In this document: piece by piece, positions 19,349 to 28,423 of the stretch
How positions within the stretch are numbered: position 1 is the stretch's first letter
Layout: each line of letters begins with the position of its first letter
From: Chitinophagaceae bacterium
Lineage (GTDB): Bacteria; Bacteroidota; Bacteroidia; Chitinophagales; Chitinophagaceae
NCBI GenBank assembly: GCA_016721085.1
Contig: JADKJI010000021.1
Location: 1-64,000 of the forward strand
Direction of reading: 5' to 3'
DNA: 64,000 bases
Made by a program: the position numbers and the translations under genes
Notes under the pieces: generated by a model
The model's database searches: none
What the model was told of the DNA's origin: nothing
What the model saw: only the letters and a program-made list of their open reading frames with translations

Positions 19349-19912
19349 TTGAATGAACAGGCACTGATAAAGCAATTGAAGCAGGGCGATGAAGCGGCTT
19401 TCAAGTGGTTGGTAGATAATTACCGCAACCGCATACATTATAGCGTGCTTAACATTCTGCAAGACACATTTGAGGCTGAAGATGCTACGCAGGACACATT
19501 CATTCAGGTATACCATTCTATCCACGATTTCAAGGGAGAGGCAGCATTATCGACATGGATTTATAGAATCGCTATCAGGAAAGCGTTGGAAAAATGCAGA
19601 AAAAAGAAGACCCGTCAAAGATTGCATTCCATTATACCCTGGTGGATGCCGGAAGAGAAGAAAAGCGTGGATACTGCTTATATGAACCCTGGTATCTCAA
19701 CTGAGAATAAGGAGAAGGCAAGTATCTTATTCAAGGCAATTGATACTTTACCTGAGCGCCAAAAGATAGCTTTTACCCTCTTGAAGGTTCAAGGAATTAA
19801 ATATGAGGAAGTATGTGATATTATGCAGTTAGGGGTAAAGGCTGTAGAGTCTTTAATTAGCAGGGCAAGGGAAAACCTAAAGAAAGAACTGGATCATTAT
19901 TATAATTCATAA
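19349..19912 (+). CDS. ECF-type RNA polymerase sigma factor
   Basis: A 187-residue sigma-70 family protein with region 2 (LVDNYRNRIHYSVLNILQDT, EAEDATQDTFIQVYHSIHDF, STWIYRIAIRKALEKCR) and region 4 (LPERQKIAFTLLKVQGIKYE, LGVKAVESLISRARENLKKE). I see no ATG upstream in frame, so the start is the TTG at 19349, which gives the usual ECF N-terminus NEQALIKQLKQGDEAAFKWL. It is followed at 10 bases by a small membrane protein and then a Spy/CnrX-like protein, the standard layout of a sigma factor with its membrane-bound control proteins. Confidence 0.9.
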   Translation: MNEQALIKQLKQGDEAAFKWLVDNYRNRIHYSVLNILQDTFEAEDATQDTFIQVYHSIHDFKGEAALSTWIYRIAIRKALEKCRKKKTRQRLHSIIPWWMPEEKKSVDTAYMNPGISTENKEKASILFKAIDTLPERQKIAFTLLKVQGIKYEEVCDIMQLGVKAVESLISRARENLKKELDHYYNS

Positions 19913-19922
19913 ATCGATTGAT

Positions 19923-20228
19923 ATGAAAAGAAAATCTACAATACCATTAGATGATCATCTTCCCATTTTAAATGAGATGGTGGAAGTGGGCACCGATGAT
20001 TTCTTCTATACCCGACTTAAAGCCAGGTTAGAAAAAGAAGAAGGTGGTTCTGAGTGGAATTTTCCTGTAAAACCGGCCTGGTTAATTGCAACGCTTTTTA
20101 TTTTGTTAGCTGTGAATTGCTTCACACTTATCAGGCAACATAACTCAACGGACCTGCAAAATGAAACTAGTACAATACAAAGTTTTGCAGCTTCTTACGA
20201 TCAAACAATCAATACGTCCATTCAATAG
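19923..20228 (+). CDS. Small single-pass membrane protein, putative anti-sigma factor
   Basis: A 101-residue protein with a cytoplasmic N-terminal part (DDHLPILNEMVEVGTDDFFYTRLKARL) and one membrane helix (PAWLIATLFILLAVNCFTLI), then a short periplasmic tail. It has no recognisable zinc-finger anti-sigma domain. Position directly after the ECF sigma gene (10 bases) and before the metal-sensor-like gene (8 bases) suggests it is the membrane anti-sigma partner. That role is inference from context. Confidence 0.7.
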   Translation: MKRKSTIPLDDHLPILNEMVEVGTDDFFYTRLKARLEKEEGGSEWNFPVKPAWLIATLFILLAVNCFTLIRQHNSTDLQNETSTIQSFAASYDQTINTSIQ

Positions 20229-20236
20229 CAATTATA

Positions 20237-20764
20237 ATGAATAAGGTAACAACAAATAAGATATTACTCTGGTTGGTTATCATTTTGCTGATAGCTAATG
20301 CAGCCACCCTTAGTTTTTTATGGATGGGAAGACCTTCTGCACGTCCACCTGGGGGAGGAGCAAAAGATTTCCTGATAAAGGAATTGAAGTTGAATTCAAA
20401 TCAGCAACAAGAATACCAAAAACTAATTGTGGATCACAGGGAAGCTGCGGAAGTATTGCGTACCAAAATCAGGGAGGCAAAGGATGTATTGTTCGAAATG
20501 ATAAAAGAACCCAATACTTCAGATAGTGCTAAACAAAAGCAAGCAAAGGAAATAAGTGGCTACTCTGAAGAATTAGAACTTCTAACTCTTCATCATTTTG
20601 AGAAAGTAAGAACCTTATGTACTCCAGAGCAACAAAAGAAATTTGATGATATACTGCATCAGGTTACTTCCATGATGGGTAATCCAAGACCACCAATGGG
20701 TCCTGAAGGTAACAGACCACCCGGCCCACCTCCCGGAGGTCCTGGCGGACCAGGGGCTGAATAA
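20237..20764 (+). CDS. Spy/CnrX-like periplasmic sensor protein
   Basis: A 175-residue membrane-anchored protein. One N-terminal helix (ILLWLVIILLIANAATLSFL) is followed by a helical periplasmic domain of the Metal_resist/LTXXQ type: KDFLIKELKLNSNQQQEYQKLI, REAAEVLRTKIREAKDVLFEMI, HHFEKVRTLCTPEQQKKFDDI. This is the family of CnrX, ZraP and Spy, which sense metals or misfolded protein. The C-terminal 30 residues are Pro/Gly-rich (PPGPPPGGPGGPG). It sits 8 bases after the putative anti-sigma gene, as CnrX sits with CnrY and CnrH. The conserved metal-binding residues of CnrX cannot be checked by eye. Confidence 0.78.
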   Translation: MNKVTTNKILLWLVIILLIANAATLSFLWMGRPSARPPGGGAKDFLIKELKLNSNQQQEYQKLIVDHREAAEVLRTKIREAKDVLFEMIKEPNTSDSAKQKQAKEISGYSEELELLTLHHFEKVRTLCTPEQQKKFDDILHQVTSMMGNPRPPMGPEGNRPPGPPPGGPGGPGAE

Positions 20765-20934
20765 TTCGGTTATATATGTTAGTAGCTATTTTTTAACAAT
20801 TTTAGATTTTTTTGACCGAAGGAAATAGTAAGCAGCTGTCTCTAATTATTGAAGTGAAAGAAAAGCACTATTGTTCCGGAGCAATTGGTGTTTTTATAAT
20901 CTTCTCATTATTGGCAGTTTTAAAATATAAAATC

Positions 20935-21354
20935 ATGAAAAAACAGATAGCAGTATTCAGTATAATGATAATGGCTTTATCAGCCAGCGCTCAGGAGCCT
21001 CCTAAGGGACACAAACCGCCCACTTTAGATGAAAAGATGGAAAGAACAAAACAGGTGATGCAAAAGGAAATTCAATTAACTACTTCCCAATTACAATCCG
21101 TTGAAGCAGCTTTCAAAAAATTCTTTGTAGCTGCCGATCAATTAAGGAAAGATAATCCACCACCCCCACCTCCACCCGTTGATCCAAAAGTGAAAGCGGC
21201 CTTTGATAAGTTGGAGAAAGAAAGGGATGAAACAGTACGTAAAGTTTTGTCGGCCGAGCAATATGAAAAATATAAAGCCGCTGCCAAAAGAATGCAGCCC
21301 CCACCTCCAGGTGAAGGGGGTAAAGAAGGGCCACCACCACCTCCAAGACAATAA
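20935..21354 (+). CDS. Secreted proline-rich helical protein, Spy-like
   Basis: I start at the ATG at 20935, since MKKQIAVFSIMIMALSASAQ is a complete signal peptide; the frame opens upstream without such a start. The mature protein (about 120 residues) has a helical middle (LDEKMERTKQVMQKEIQLTT, QLQSVEAAFKKFFVAAD, FDKLEKERDETVRKVLSAEQ) and two proline runs: seven Pro at the centre and PPPPP at the end. The layout matches the preceding Spy-like protein, including LTTSQLQSVE as an LTxxQ motif. Probably a periplasmic partner of the sigma-controlled group. Confidence 0.7.
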   Translation: MKKQIAVFSIMIMALSASAQEPPKGHKPPTLDEKMERTKQVMQKEIQLTTSQLQSVEAAFKKFFVAADQLRKDNPPPPPPPVDPKVKAAFDKLEKERDETVRKVLSAEQYEKYKAAAKRMQPPPPGEGGKEGPPPPPRQ

Positions 21355-21365
21355 AATCGATTTGC

Positions 21366-21418
21366 CGAGATGACATCTGTATTGAGAAGTGATCTCAATT
21401 TCTTCAGATGTCATCTCG
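21366..21418. repeat. Palindromic REP-like repeat (site B)
   Basis: Perfect 14-base inverted arms, CGAGATGACATCTG (21366-21379) and CAGATGTCATCTCG (21405-21418). An inner stem, ATTGAG (21381-21386) with CTCAAT (21394-21399), is nested inside. It shares the GAGATGACATCT word with the repeats around the RAYT gene. It lies in the gap between the Pro-rich protein and the CotH gene, so it could also act as an attenuator. Confidence 0.75.
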
Positions 21419-21444
21419 AATTTTTCTTATCAATACTTCTAAAA

Positions 21445-22852
21445 ATGAGGAAATTCTTTTTTTCTACTCTATCCATTCTTCTTTTATTTACTTCCTGCAG
21501 GAAAGATCCTTCTGTTACACAGGATGTAGTTGACCCGTTAGTTTATAACCCGGATTGGACAGATGCCACGCACGGTAATGTAACACCAGACTATACTACT
21601 GTTTTCCCTCAGGATGCTGTTAATACAATTGAGATCACTATAGGTGCAACAAAATGGGCATCGATTCGGAGTAATATGACCAGTATCTATGGCGCTGATT
21701 TCGGCTCCAATGTTGGTGGTCCTCCTCCAGTTCCTGGTTCTACTACTACCGAACCCAGCTATGTAGATGTAACCTTGAAGTTTAATAATAAGACATGGAA
21801 GAATGTTGGATTTAGGTTGAAAGGGAATTCCACTTTACGTTCAGCATGGGCCAGTGGAAATTATAAACTTCCTTTTCGACTGAATTTTGATGAATTTGAA
21901 GACACGTATACCGGAGTTACTAACCAACATTTTTATGGATTTGAAGAATTGACTTTTTCACCAGGGTATAAAGACCAATCCCTAATACGTGAAAAATTAA
22001 CAGCTGATATTTTCAGGATGGGTGGAATTCCTGCACCTCAAACTGCATTTTATAGAGTGTATGTAGATATCGGGGCGGGATTAAAATATTGGGGAGTCTA
22101 TTGCAGTGTAGAGGTGCCAGATGACAATATGATCAAGAATCAATTGAGTGAAGAAAGTGGTAATACGTATAAGCCAGAGAGTACACTCAGTGGTTTTGTA
22201 GCTTCCCAATTTGAAAAGAAGAATAATGAAACAACAGCCGATTATTCAGATGTTCAACAATTCATTTCAAATCTTAACAGCTCTCTTCGAACAAGTAATG
22301 CTGCTCAATGGAGGACTAATCTCGAAAGTAATTTTAATATCGACCATTTTACAAAATGGCTTGCTATCAATAATGCCATTGTAAATTGGGATACATATGG
22401 TGCTATGGCACACAACTATTATCTTTATAACCATAGTACTAAAAATTTACTTTGGATTCCCTGGGATAATAACGAGGCGCTTAGCAAGAGCCCGGGTATT
22501 ACCGGTACTGTAAGTGGTGGTGGTCCGGGTGGAATGAGTTGGGTTATCGCTATCCATGAATGAAGTAACCAGCTCATGGCCACTGATTCGGTTTGTTGCT
22601 GATGACCCTGTATATTTTCAGAAATATAAGGAGCATCTAAAGACCTTCAGGAATACAGTATTCATCCAATCAGAAATGGATTTCCTGATTGATAAATATT
22701 ATAACCTGATCAGTCCTTATGCCATTGGAGCAAATGGTGAACAAACTGGATATACATATCTTACCAGTAGTGCATCATTTACCAATGAAAAACAAAATTT
22801 GAAAACTCATATAAGTAACCGGCGAAGTCTTATCTTGATGTATGTTCCTTAA
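21445..22852 (+). CDS. CotH kinase family lipoprotein, frameshifted
   Basis: CotH-type secretion-linked kinase domain. A lipoprotein signal (MRKFFFSTLSILLLFTSC, start at 21445) leads into VNTIEITIGATKWASI, WKNVGFRLKGNST, LPFRLNFDEFEDT, then LIREKLTADIFRMGGIPAPQTAFYRVYV with the conserved Arg, and the active-site-like IPWDNNEAL. After a frame change near 22550-22560 the end continues LSMNEVTSSWPLIRFVADDP, which is also CotH-like. CotH of Bacillus phosphorylates spore-coat proteins; exported CotH proteins of other bacteria are uncharacterised. It starts a tight group with a VTC-domain gene 9 bases downstream. Confidence 0.85.
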
Positions 22853-22861
22853 TTGATATTC

Positions 22862-23617
22862 ATGCTGGATAAAAGTCTAACTACTTTCAATACGATATCT
22901 CTGAACAAGCTTGAAGCAAGCGGTTTGTTCCAAAAACGTCTTGACCGTAAATATGTAATTCCCAGGTCTATGATTGGTGAATTATTAGAGTATTGTAGTG
23001 ATTTTTATGACATACTTACTATTGATGATTCGAGAATTTTTGACTATCAAACTACATATTTTGATACGCCCGATTTTAATTTCTATCACCAACACCAGAG
23101 TGGTAGGGCAACCAGGAAAAAGTTGCGGGAAAGGACATATTTGAATAGCGGTGAAAAGTATCTTGAAATTAAATGTCGTACCAATAAGGGCACAACAGTA
23201 AAACACCGTATTGTAGTTGATGGTGCTATAGATTTGAGTGAATTTATTGAGAAGCATTCGGGGTTTTCGAAAAACATACTTTCCAATACATTAGTGACAA
23301 GATATAAGCGAATTACTCTCTTCCATAAAACAAGGGTGGAGAAGGTTACGCTTGACCTTGATCTTACTTATTTAAGAGGGGATCGAATAGTTTCTTACCC
23401 AAATATTGTGATGGTTGAAATAAAAGTGCCAAACTTACACGAAGGACAGCTTTTTCACTTCATGAAGAATCATGGTATTCGGAAAGGCTCTTTGAGTAAG
23501 TATTGCCTGGGTATGATTTCGCTTGATAATGGAATAAAGCATAATAGATTTAAAAGAATATATACGCGACTTGTAAACTTGAATAACTATGGATTCTCAG
23601 GACTTCTTCATCAATAA
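22862..23617 (+). CDS. VTC-domain (polyphosphate polymerase type) protein
   Basis: Cytoplasmic triphosphate-tunnel protein of the VTC superfamily. Family elements are KRLDRKYVIPRSMI near the N-terminus, FDYQTTYFDTPDFNFYHQHQ, then the basic KKLRERTY, EIKCRTNKGTTVKHR, RYKRITLFHKTRVEKVTLDL and VMVEIKVP. In yeast Vtc4 the domain makes polyphosphate from ATP in the tunnel; bacterial members are mostly uncharacterised. I start at ATG 22862. Its last 29 bases overlap the start of the DUF4956 gene, so the two are translationally coupled. Confidence 0.87.
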   Translation: MLDKSLTTFNTISLNKLEASGLFQKRLDRKYVIPRSMIGELLEYCSDFYDILTIDDSRIFDYQTTYFDTPDFNFYHQHQSGRATRKKLRERTYLNSGEKYLEIKCRTNKGTTVKHRIVVDGAIDLSEFIEKHSGFSKNILSNTLVTRYKRITLFHKTRVEKVTLDLDLTYLRGDRIVSYPNIVMVEIKVPNLHEGQLFHFMKNHGIRKGSLSKYCLGMISLDNGIKHNRFKRIYTRLVNLNNYGFSGLLHQ

Positions 23618-24182
23618 CCCTTTGTTTATGACTTTGATTATCCATTATGGCATAAATCTGATTGCTGTAACGGCATTGGTTCGGCTTATTTATTTTACAC
23701 ATTATAAGAGAACTGATCTGTTTCTTACTTTTTTCGCTTTCAATAGTATCATCTTCTTTGTGACTTATCTTTTGAACAAAGTCGAGATGAGTACTGGTGC
23801 CGCTTTTGGCTTATTTGCTGTGTTTTCCATGCTTCGTTATCGTACCGAGGGAATATCTGCAAAAGATATGACTTACTTGTTTTTAAGTATCGCCATAGGT
23901 TTATTAACTGCAGTGAGTCAGGGAACCATTATCCAAATAGTTCTCATCTGCTTAATAATATTGTTACTCACTTTTATATTGGAAGGAAACTGGCTGATGA
24001 AGAAGGAGTTTACAAAATCAATATATTATGATAATATTTCATTGCTTCATGAAAACAAAAAAATCGAACTGCAACAAGATCTTGTTAATAGAACTGGTTT
24101 GAATATAAAGAGGTTTACGGTTGATGAAATTGATTTTCTGAAAGATGCAGGTAAGATTACTATTATTTATACCGAAAAATAA
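23589..24182 (+). CDS. DUF4956 membrane protein
   Basis: A 197-residue polytopic protein with four or so hydrophobic helices at the N-terminal half (LIIHYGINLIAVTALVRLIY, LFLTFFAFNSIIFFVTYLL, FLSIAIGLLTAVSQGTIIQI, VLICLIILLLTFIL). The family signature is GAAFGLFAVFSMLRYRTEGI followed by DMTYLF. A soluble C-terminal part of about 60 residues ends DFLKDAGKITIIYTEK. DUF4956 genes very often lie next to VTC-domain genes. I infer the pair works together, perhaps with the membrane protein exporting or anchoring the VTC product. Confidence 0.87.
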   Translation: MDSQDFFINNPLFMTLIIHYGINLIAVTALVRLIYFTHYKRTDLFLTFFAFNSIIFFVTYLLNKVEMSTGAAFGLFAVFSMLRYRTEGISAKDMTYLFLSIAIGLLTAVSQGTIIQIVLICLIILLLTFILEGNWLMKKEFTKSIYYDNISLLHENKKIELQQDLVNRTGLNIKRFTVDEIDFLKDAGKITIIYTEK

Positions 24183-24186
24183 GAAC

Positions 24187-24867
24187 ATGCGATTTATTTT
24201 TCTTTCCATATTTCTATGTTTGCTTTCTAGTATGGCAATAGCACAAACAAGCTCATCTGACCCTGTAGATGTTCAAGGATGGTACGGTGTTGGAGTGAAA
24301 TTCAATTTGCCGAAGAAATGGTCTTTAGATATAGATTATCAAACAAGATGGATAAATAACCTTTCCCTCTATAACGGTTCATATATTAGCATTACAGGGC
24401 GAAAGAAGATTGGAAAATTAATCGAACTTGGTGGGGAGTATAGGTTGGCTTTGGTAAAGAAAGGCGTTTATCATAGGTTTTCATTTGGAGCAGAGGCTAG
24501 TAAGAAGCTCGATAAACTCGAATTAGGGTTACGTTTATTAGTCCAAAACCAATTACAGGATTTTGTTGATCCAAATAAGACAAATGATACAGATGCTTTT
24601 TGGCGAGCCCGATTAGGAGTAAAATATGAGATCAATAAAATATGGGAAGTTTATGTTTCTACTGAACCTGTTATGAAATTCAGTGGCAATTATTTTGTTG
24701 ACAATTGGAGGAATACTGCTGGTGTTAAAGTGAGGATACTGCCTCATACAAAACTGGACTTATATTATATCTACCGACCCGATTTTGCTAAATCGAGTTA
24801 TAATAGATACTTCAATATCATAGGATTCAATATAGATTATTCATTTCCGAAGAAAAAGAAGAAATAA
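24187..24867 (+). CDS. DUF2490 outer-membrane beta-barrel protein
   Basis: Signal peptide MRFIFLSIFLCLLSSMAIAQ from the ATG at 24187, then beta-strands typical of DUF2490: GWYGVGVKFNLPKKWSLDID, LIELGGEYRLAL, HRFSFGAEASKKLDKLELGL, FWRARLGVKYEI, TKLDLYYIYRPDF, and a terminal FNIIGFNIDYSFP. Predicted outer-membrane porin-like protein. It begins 4 bases after the DUF4956 gene and closes the CotH - VTC - DUF4956 - DUF2490 operon. Confidence 0.82.
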   Translation: MRFIFLSIFLCLLSSMAIAQTSSSDPVDVQGWYGVGVKFNLPKKWSLDIDYQTRWINNLSLYNGSYISITGRKKIGKLIELGGEYRLALVKKGVYHRFSFGAEASKKLDKLELGLRLLVQNQLQDFVDPNKTNDTDAFWRARLGVKYEINKIWEVYVSTEPVMKFSGNYFVDNWRNTAGVKVRILPHTKLDLYYIYRPDFAKSSYNRYFNIIGFNIDYSFPKKKKK

Positions 24868-25280
24868 CTGCGATATCTTTAATTCTTCCGGCTGTTACAT
24901 TTCACTGTTTATCATGCATCAAATTCACTCCTCAATTTGCTGTTTGAGTTCAATAGACTACTTTAAGTATATGAGTATTTACACTTAGCAATTTTTCTAT
25001 GAAGAGTATAAATAATCATGTATAAATAATTGAAAATAAAATAGTTAATTCTCCTTTATTGCTTCTCTTACTTGAAAATAGCGCACGAATTATTTTCGCA
25101 AAAAGACATTTTCAATTAGCTTGTGTGTTAAGGCATGAGTAGTATCAATCTTAATATGGAGAATTGTCATAATGCGTTAGGAGGGGTTCAGATAGATTTG
25201 AAAGCAGGTTCGTGTTATACAATCCGCACTTTCTTCTTTTTATTACTTCAATCCTGCAATACATCTGAGCTCCAAATCAA
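24868..25280 (+). other. Intergenic region without visible gene
   Basis: About 410 AT-rich bases between the DUF2490 gene and the histidine kinase gene. Only a 49-codon open frame (25135-25284) without family resemblance or plausible composition is present. I see no RNA gene or strong hairpin. The promoter of the kinase gene should lie here. Confidence 0.5.
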
Positions 25281-28271
25281 ATGGTGAAAAAAAATCCATC
25301 ATACGAGGATTTAGAAAAGAGAGTCTACGTTTTAGAGCATTCCCTCAATAGGATAAGTGATGCCTGTGTGGCCTTCGATACTTCCATGAATTTTGTTGGT
25401 GTTAATGAAGCAGGAGCTATTTTTTTTGAAAGCACGCTTGAGCGTTTGGTAGGCAGAAACTATTTTGAAGTGATAGAGGAGTCACGGGATAGCCCAGTAT
25501 CAAAGGCTTTCTTAAATGCCATTCAACAGCAAAAGGTTGAAATCATTGATGCTTTTTCCAATAAAAAAAATAGTTGGTATTCGTATCGAATCTATCCTTC
25601 AAATTATGGTATTTCGGTCTTTATTCATGAACTAACAGCAGCTGATAAAGCGGAAGCGATTCTGAGAAAATCTGAAGTAAGGGTAAGGACAATGTTGGAT
25701 GAACTTCCTGATGGAGTAATTGTTGCCGATGAGCAATCAAAAAATTCGTATTCGCCAACCGCACCATTTGCAGCATGCTTGGATATAGCAAAGAGGAATT
25801 GGAAACAATGGGGGTAGAAGATATACATCCAAAAGAAGATCTTCCAATTGTTTTTAGGGAGTTTATGCGGATGGTATCCATGGAACATTCCAAAGCATCT
25901 CATCTGCCTGTATTACGGAAGGACGGCTCTGTTTTTATTGCTGATATTTATGCAGTTCGGTTAGAGTTGGATGGTGTAATGTCTTTATGTGGTGTTTTCA
26001 GTGATTTGACCGAAGCAATTGCAAGTGAAAACAGGATACTGGAAGAAAAAGCAAAAGCAGAAGTAAGTGAAACCAAATACAGGTTGCTTTTCGAAAATTC
26101 TCCCGTGGGTGTTGTCGCGACCGATGACAAAGGGCAGATTTTATTGATTAATAAAACTCTAACTGAATTAACAGGATATAGCACCCTCGATTTCAACAGT
26201 ATTGACCAGTGGTGGTCAATAGCCTATCCAGATATTGAATACAGAAATCAATTGATGGAGGCCTGGAACAAAGCTGTTGTGGAATCGATGATGACAAAAA
26301 AAAGCCATGCCTCCTCAGGAAGTTATGGTGTATTGTAAAGACGGGCGGTATCGATATTTTGAAATCACATTTGTTTTTGCCGACCAATATAATATAATCA
26401 CGTTCGTTCATGTTACAGATTATAAAAAAGCACAGAAGAAACTGCTTGAACAGGAAGATCGGTTTAATCAATTAGCAACACATAGTAGAACAATAACATG
26501 GGAAGTAAACAAGGATGGTTTATATACTTATGTTAGTGATGTTATTTTTGATGTGCTGGGATATAAAGTGGAAGAAGTGGTTGGCAAGTATCATTTTTAC
26601 GATTTACATCCGGAAGAAGGAAGAGCGGAGTTCAAAAAAGCCGCCTTTGCTGTATTTGAAGACAAAAAAGATTTTAATGATTTAGTTAATCAGATAGTAT
26701 CAAAATCCGGAAAATTAATTTGGGTTTCAACCAATGGTATTCCGGTATTTAATCCTGATGGTTCCTTAAAAGGCTATAGGGGCAGTGATACGGATATAAC
26801 AACTCGAAAACAATCTGAAGAAGCATTGGCTGCCAGTGAACAAGATTATAGGATGTTGTTTGAGAATATGGCCCAAGGGGTGGTGTACCAAGATGCAGGA
26901 GGAGTGATAATGAAAGCTAATCCTGCAGCTCAGCGGTTACTTGGTTTAACAATGAACCAAATGATTGGCCGGAATTCTGTTGATCCTGAATGGCATTGTA
27001 TAAAAGAAGATGGATCTGATTTTCCTGGAATTGAACATCCTGCTATGGTTGCATTGAAAACAGCCCAACCTGTAAAAGATTGCTTAATGGGAGTTTTTAT
27101 TCAGTCTAAGCAAGATTATACCTGGTTGTTGGTAAATGCAGAGCCTGAGTTTAAGAATTATGAATCGAAACCATATCGGGTATTCACTACGTTTACTGAT
27201 ATCACTGAAAAGAAGAAATTCGAAATACAACTGATTGATAAGAACAGGCAGTTAAATCTGATTATACAGAATATACCTGGAGTGGTGTTTAGCTGCATTA
27301 AGGATGAGGATTGTCATATGCTGTTCATCAGCGATTATATTTCTGAAATAACAGGGTATAAACCCAATGAAATAAACAGGGGGAAATTGGTGACTTTCAA
27401 CCAGCTTATTCATCCAGACGATAACAGGAAGTTGAGGAACTCCATGGAAAAAGCATTTGGGAATAAAGAGAAGTACAATTTTATTTATCGCTTGCTTACT
27501 AAGGACGGTAAATTCAGATGGGTTTATGAAATCGGAGAATTTGATTCATTTGAAGGATCAATCGAGAATAAGAAGATTGATGGGGTGTTATTCGATTTAA
27601 CGGAGAAAATAAATCAGGAAGAAGAAAAGCTCTCAGGTATATTCAAGGCTACCGACGCTGAAAGAACAAGGATATCACATGAAATTCATGATGGGCTTCA
27701 GCAAACACTTGTTGCTTGTAAAATGAATCTTGAAATTGTAAAGAAGGAAATCAGTGTCATCAGCCCTAAGTTGCAGGATAGGTATTTGACTGGCCTTGAA
27801 ATAATGGATTATGCCATACAGGAAAGCAGAACCATCGCTCGTTCACTACTTCCTAAACATGTAAATGATTTCGGTTTTATTGTGGCTTTGGAAAATATGA
27901 TCTCTAATATCGACAAGAAGATAGAGTTCAAATTCTACCATCATGATATCATGATAAAGGATGATACTATTGCCCTTAACCTTTATCGTATTACTCAGGA
28001 AGCAATAAATAATATCATAAAGCACTCTCAAGCTACGAAAGTTCAAATAAGCCTAACTAAAGAAAATGGCCAGATTGTGTATACCATCGATGATAATGGA
28101 ATTGGGTTCAACATTGATGATATCTTACGTCCTGAAAAGGGGATAGGTTTACAATCAATGAAGAGTCGAGCAATTGGGCTTGGTGCTAATTTCGATATTT
28201 TTTCACAACCAGGAAAGGGCACCCTGATTGTTATTGAATTTCCAGCTTCCAGTATTAAGAATAATTCCTAA
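25281..28271 (+). CDS. Multi-PAS sensor histidine kinase (HisKA_3 type), frameshifted
   Basis: A soluble histidine kinase of about 995 residues with six or so PAS/PAC repeats (for example SMLGYSKEELETMGVEDIHP, GYSTLDFNSIDQWWS, VLGYKVEEVVGKYHFYDLHP, RLLGLTMNQMIGRN, SEITGYKPNEINRG). The phosphoacceptor region ERTRISHEIHDGLQQTLVAC follows, then the ATPase domain (NLYRITQEAINNIIKHSQAT, DDNGIGFN, GIGLQSMKSRA). This is the NarX/DesK-like HisKA_3 class. The frame changes twice, both at A-runs: 25739-25744 (one A too few) and 26296-26303 (one too many). No response regulator is adjacent. Confidence 0.88.
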
Positions 28272-28423
28272 TTGTTTATCGTATTGTATTACTTGCGGCT
28301 TCAAAATTAATATATCCCTGCTATTCTTATTTTCTATACGTATTATCCATAATTTAGATAACAGTTAGTGTATTTTGGATAAGTTATTCTTGCAAATAAA
28401 TGCTCTAAGAGCAACATCATTAT

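Noticed and set aside
25135..25284. Open frame of 49 codons before the histidine kinase
   Set aside because: No family resemblance and unusual composition; probably chance in an AT-rich gap.
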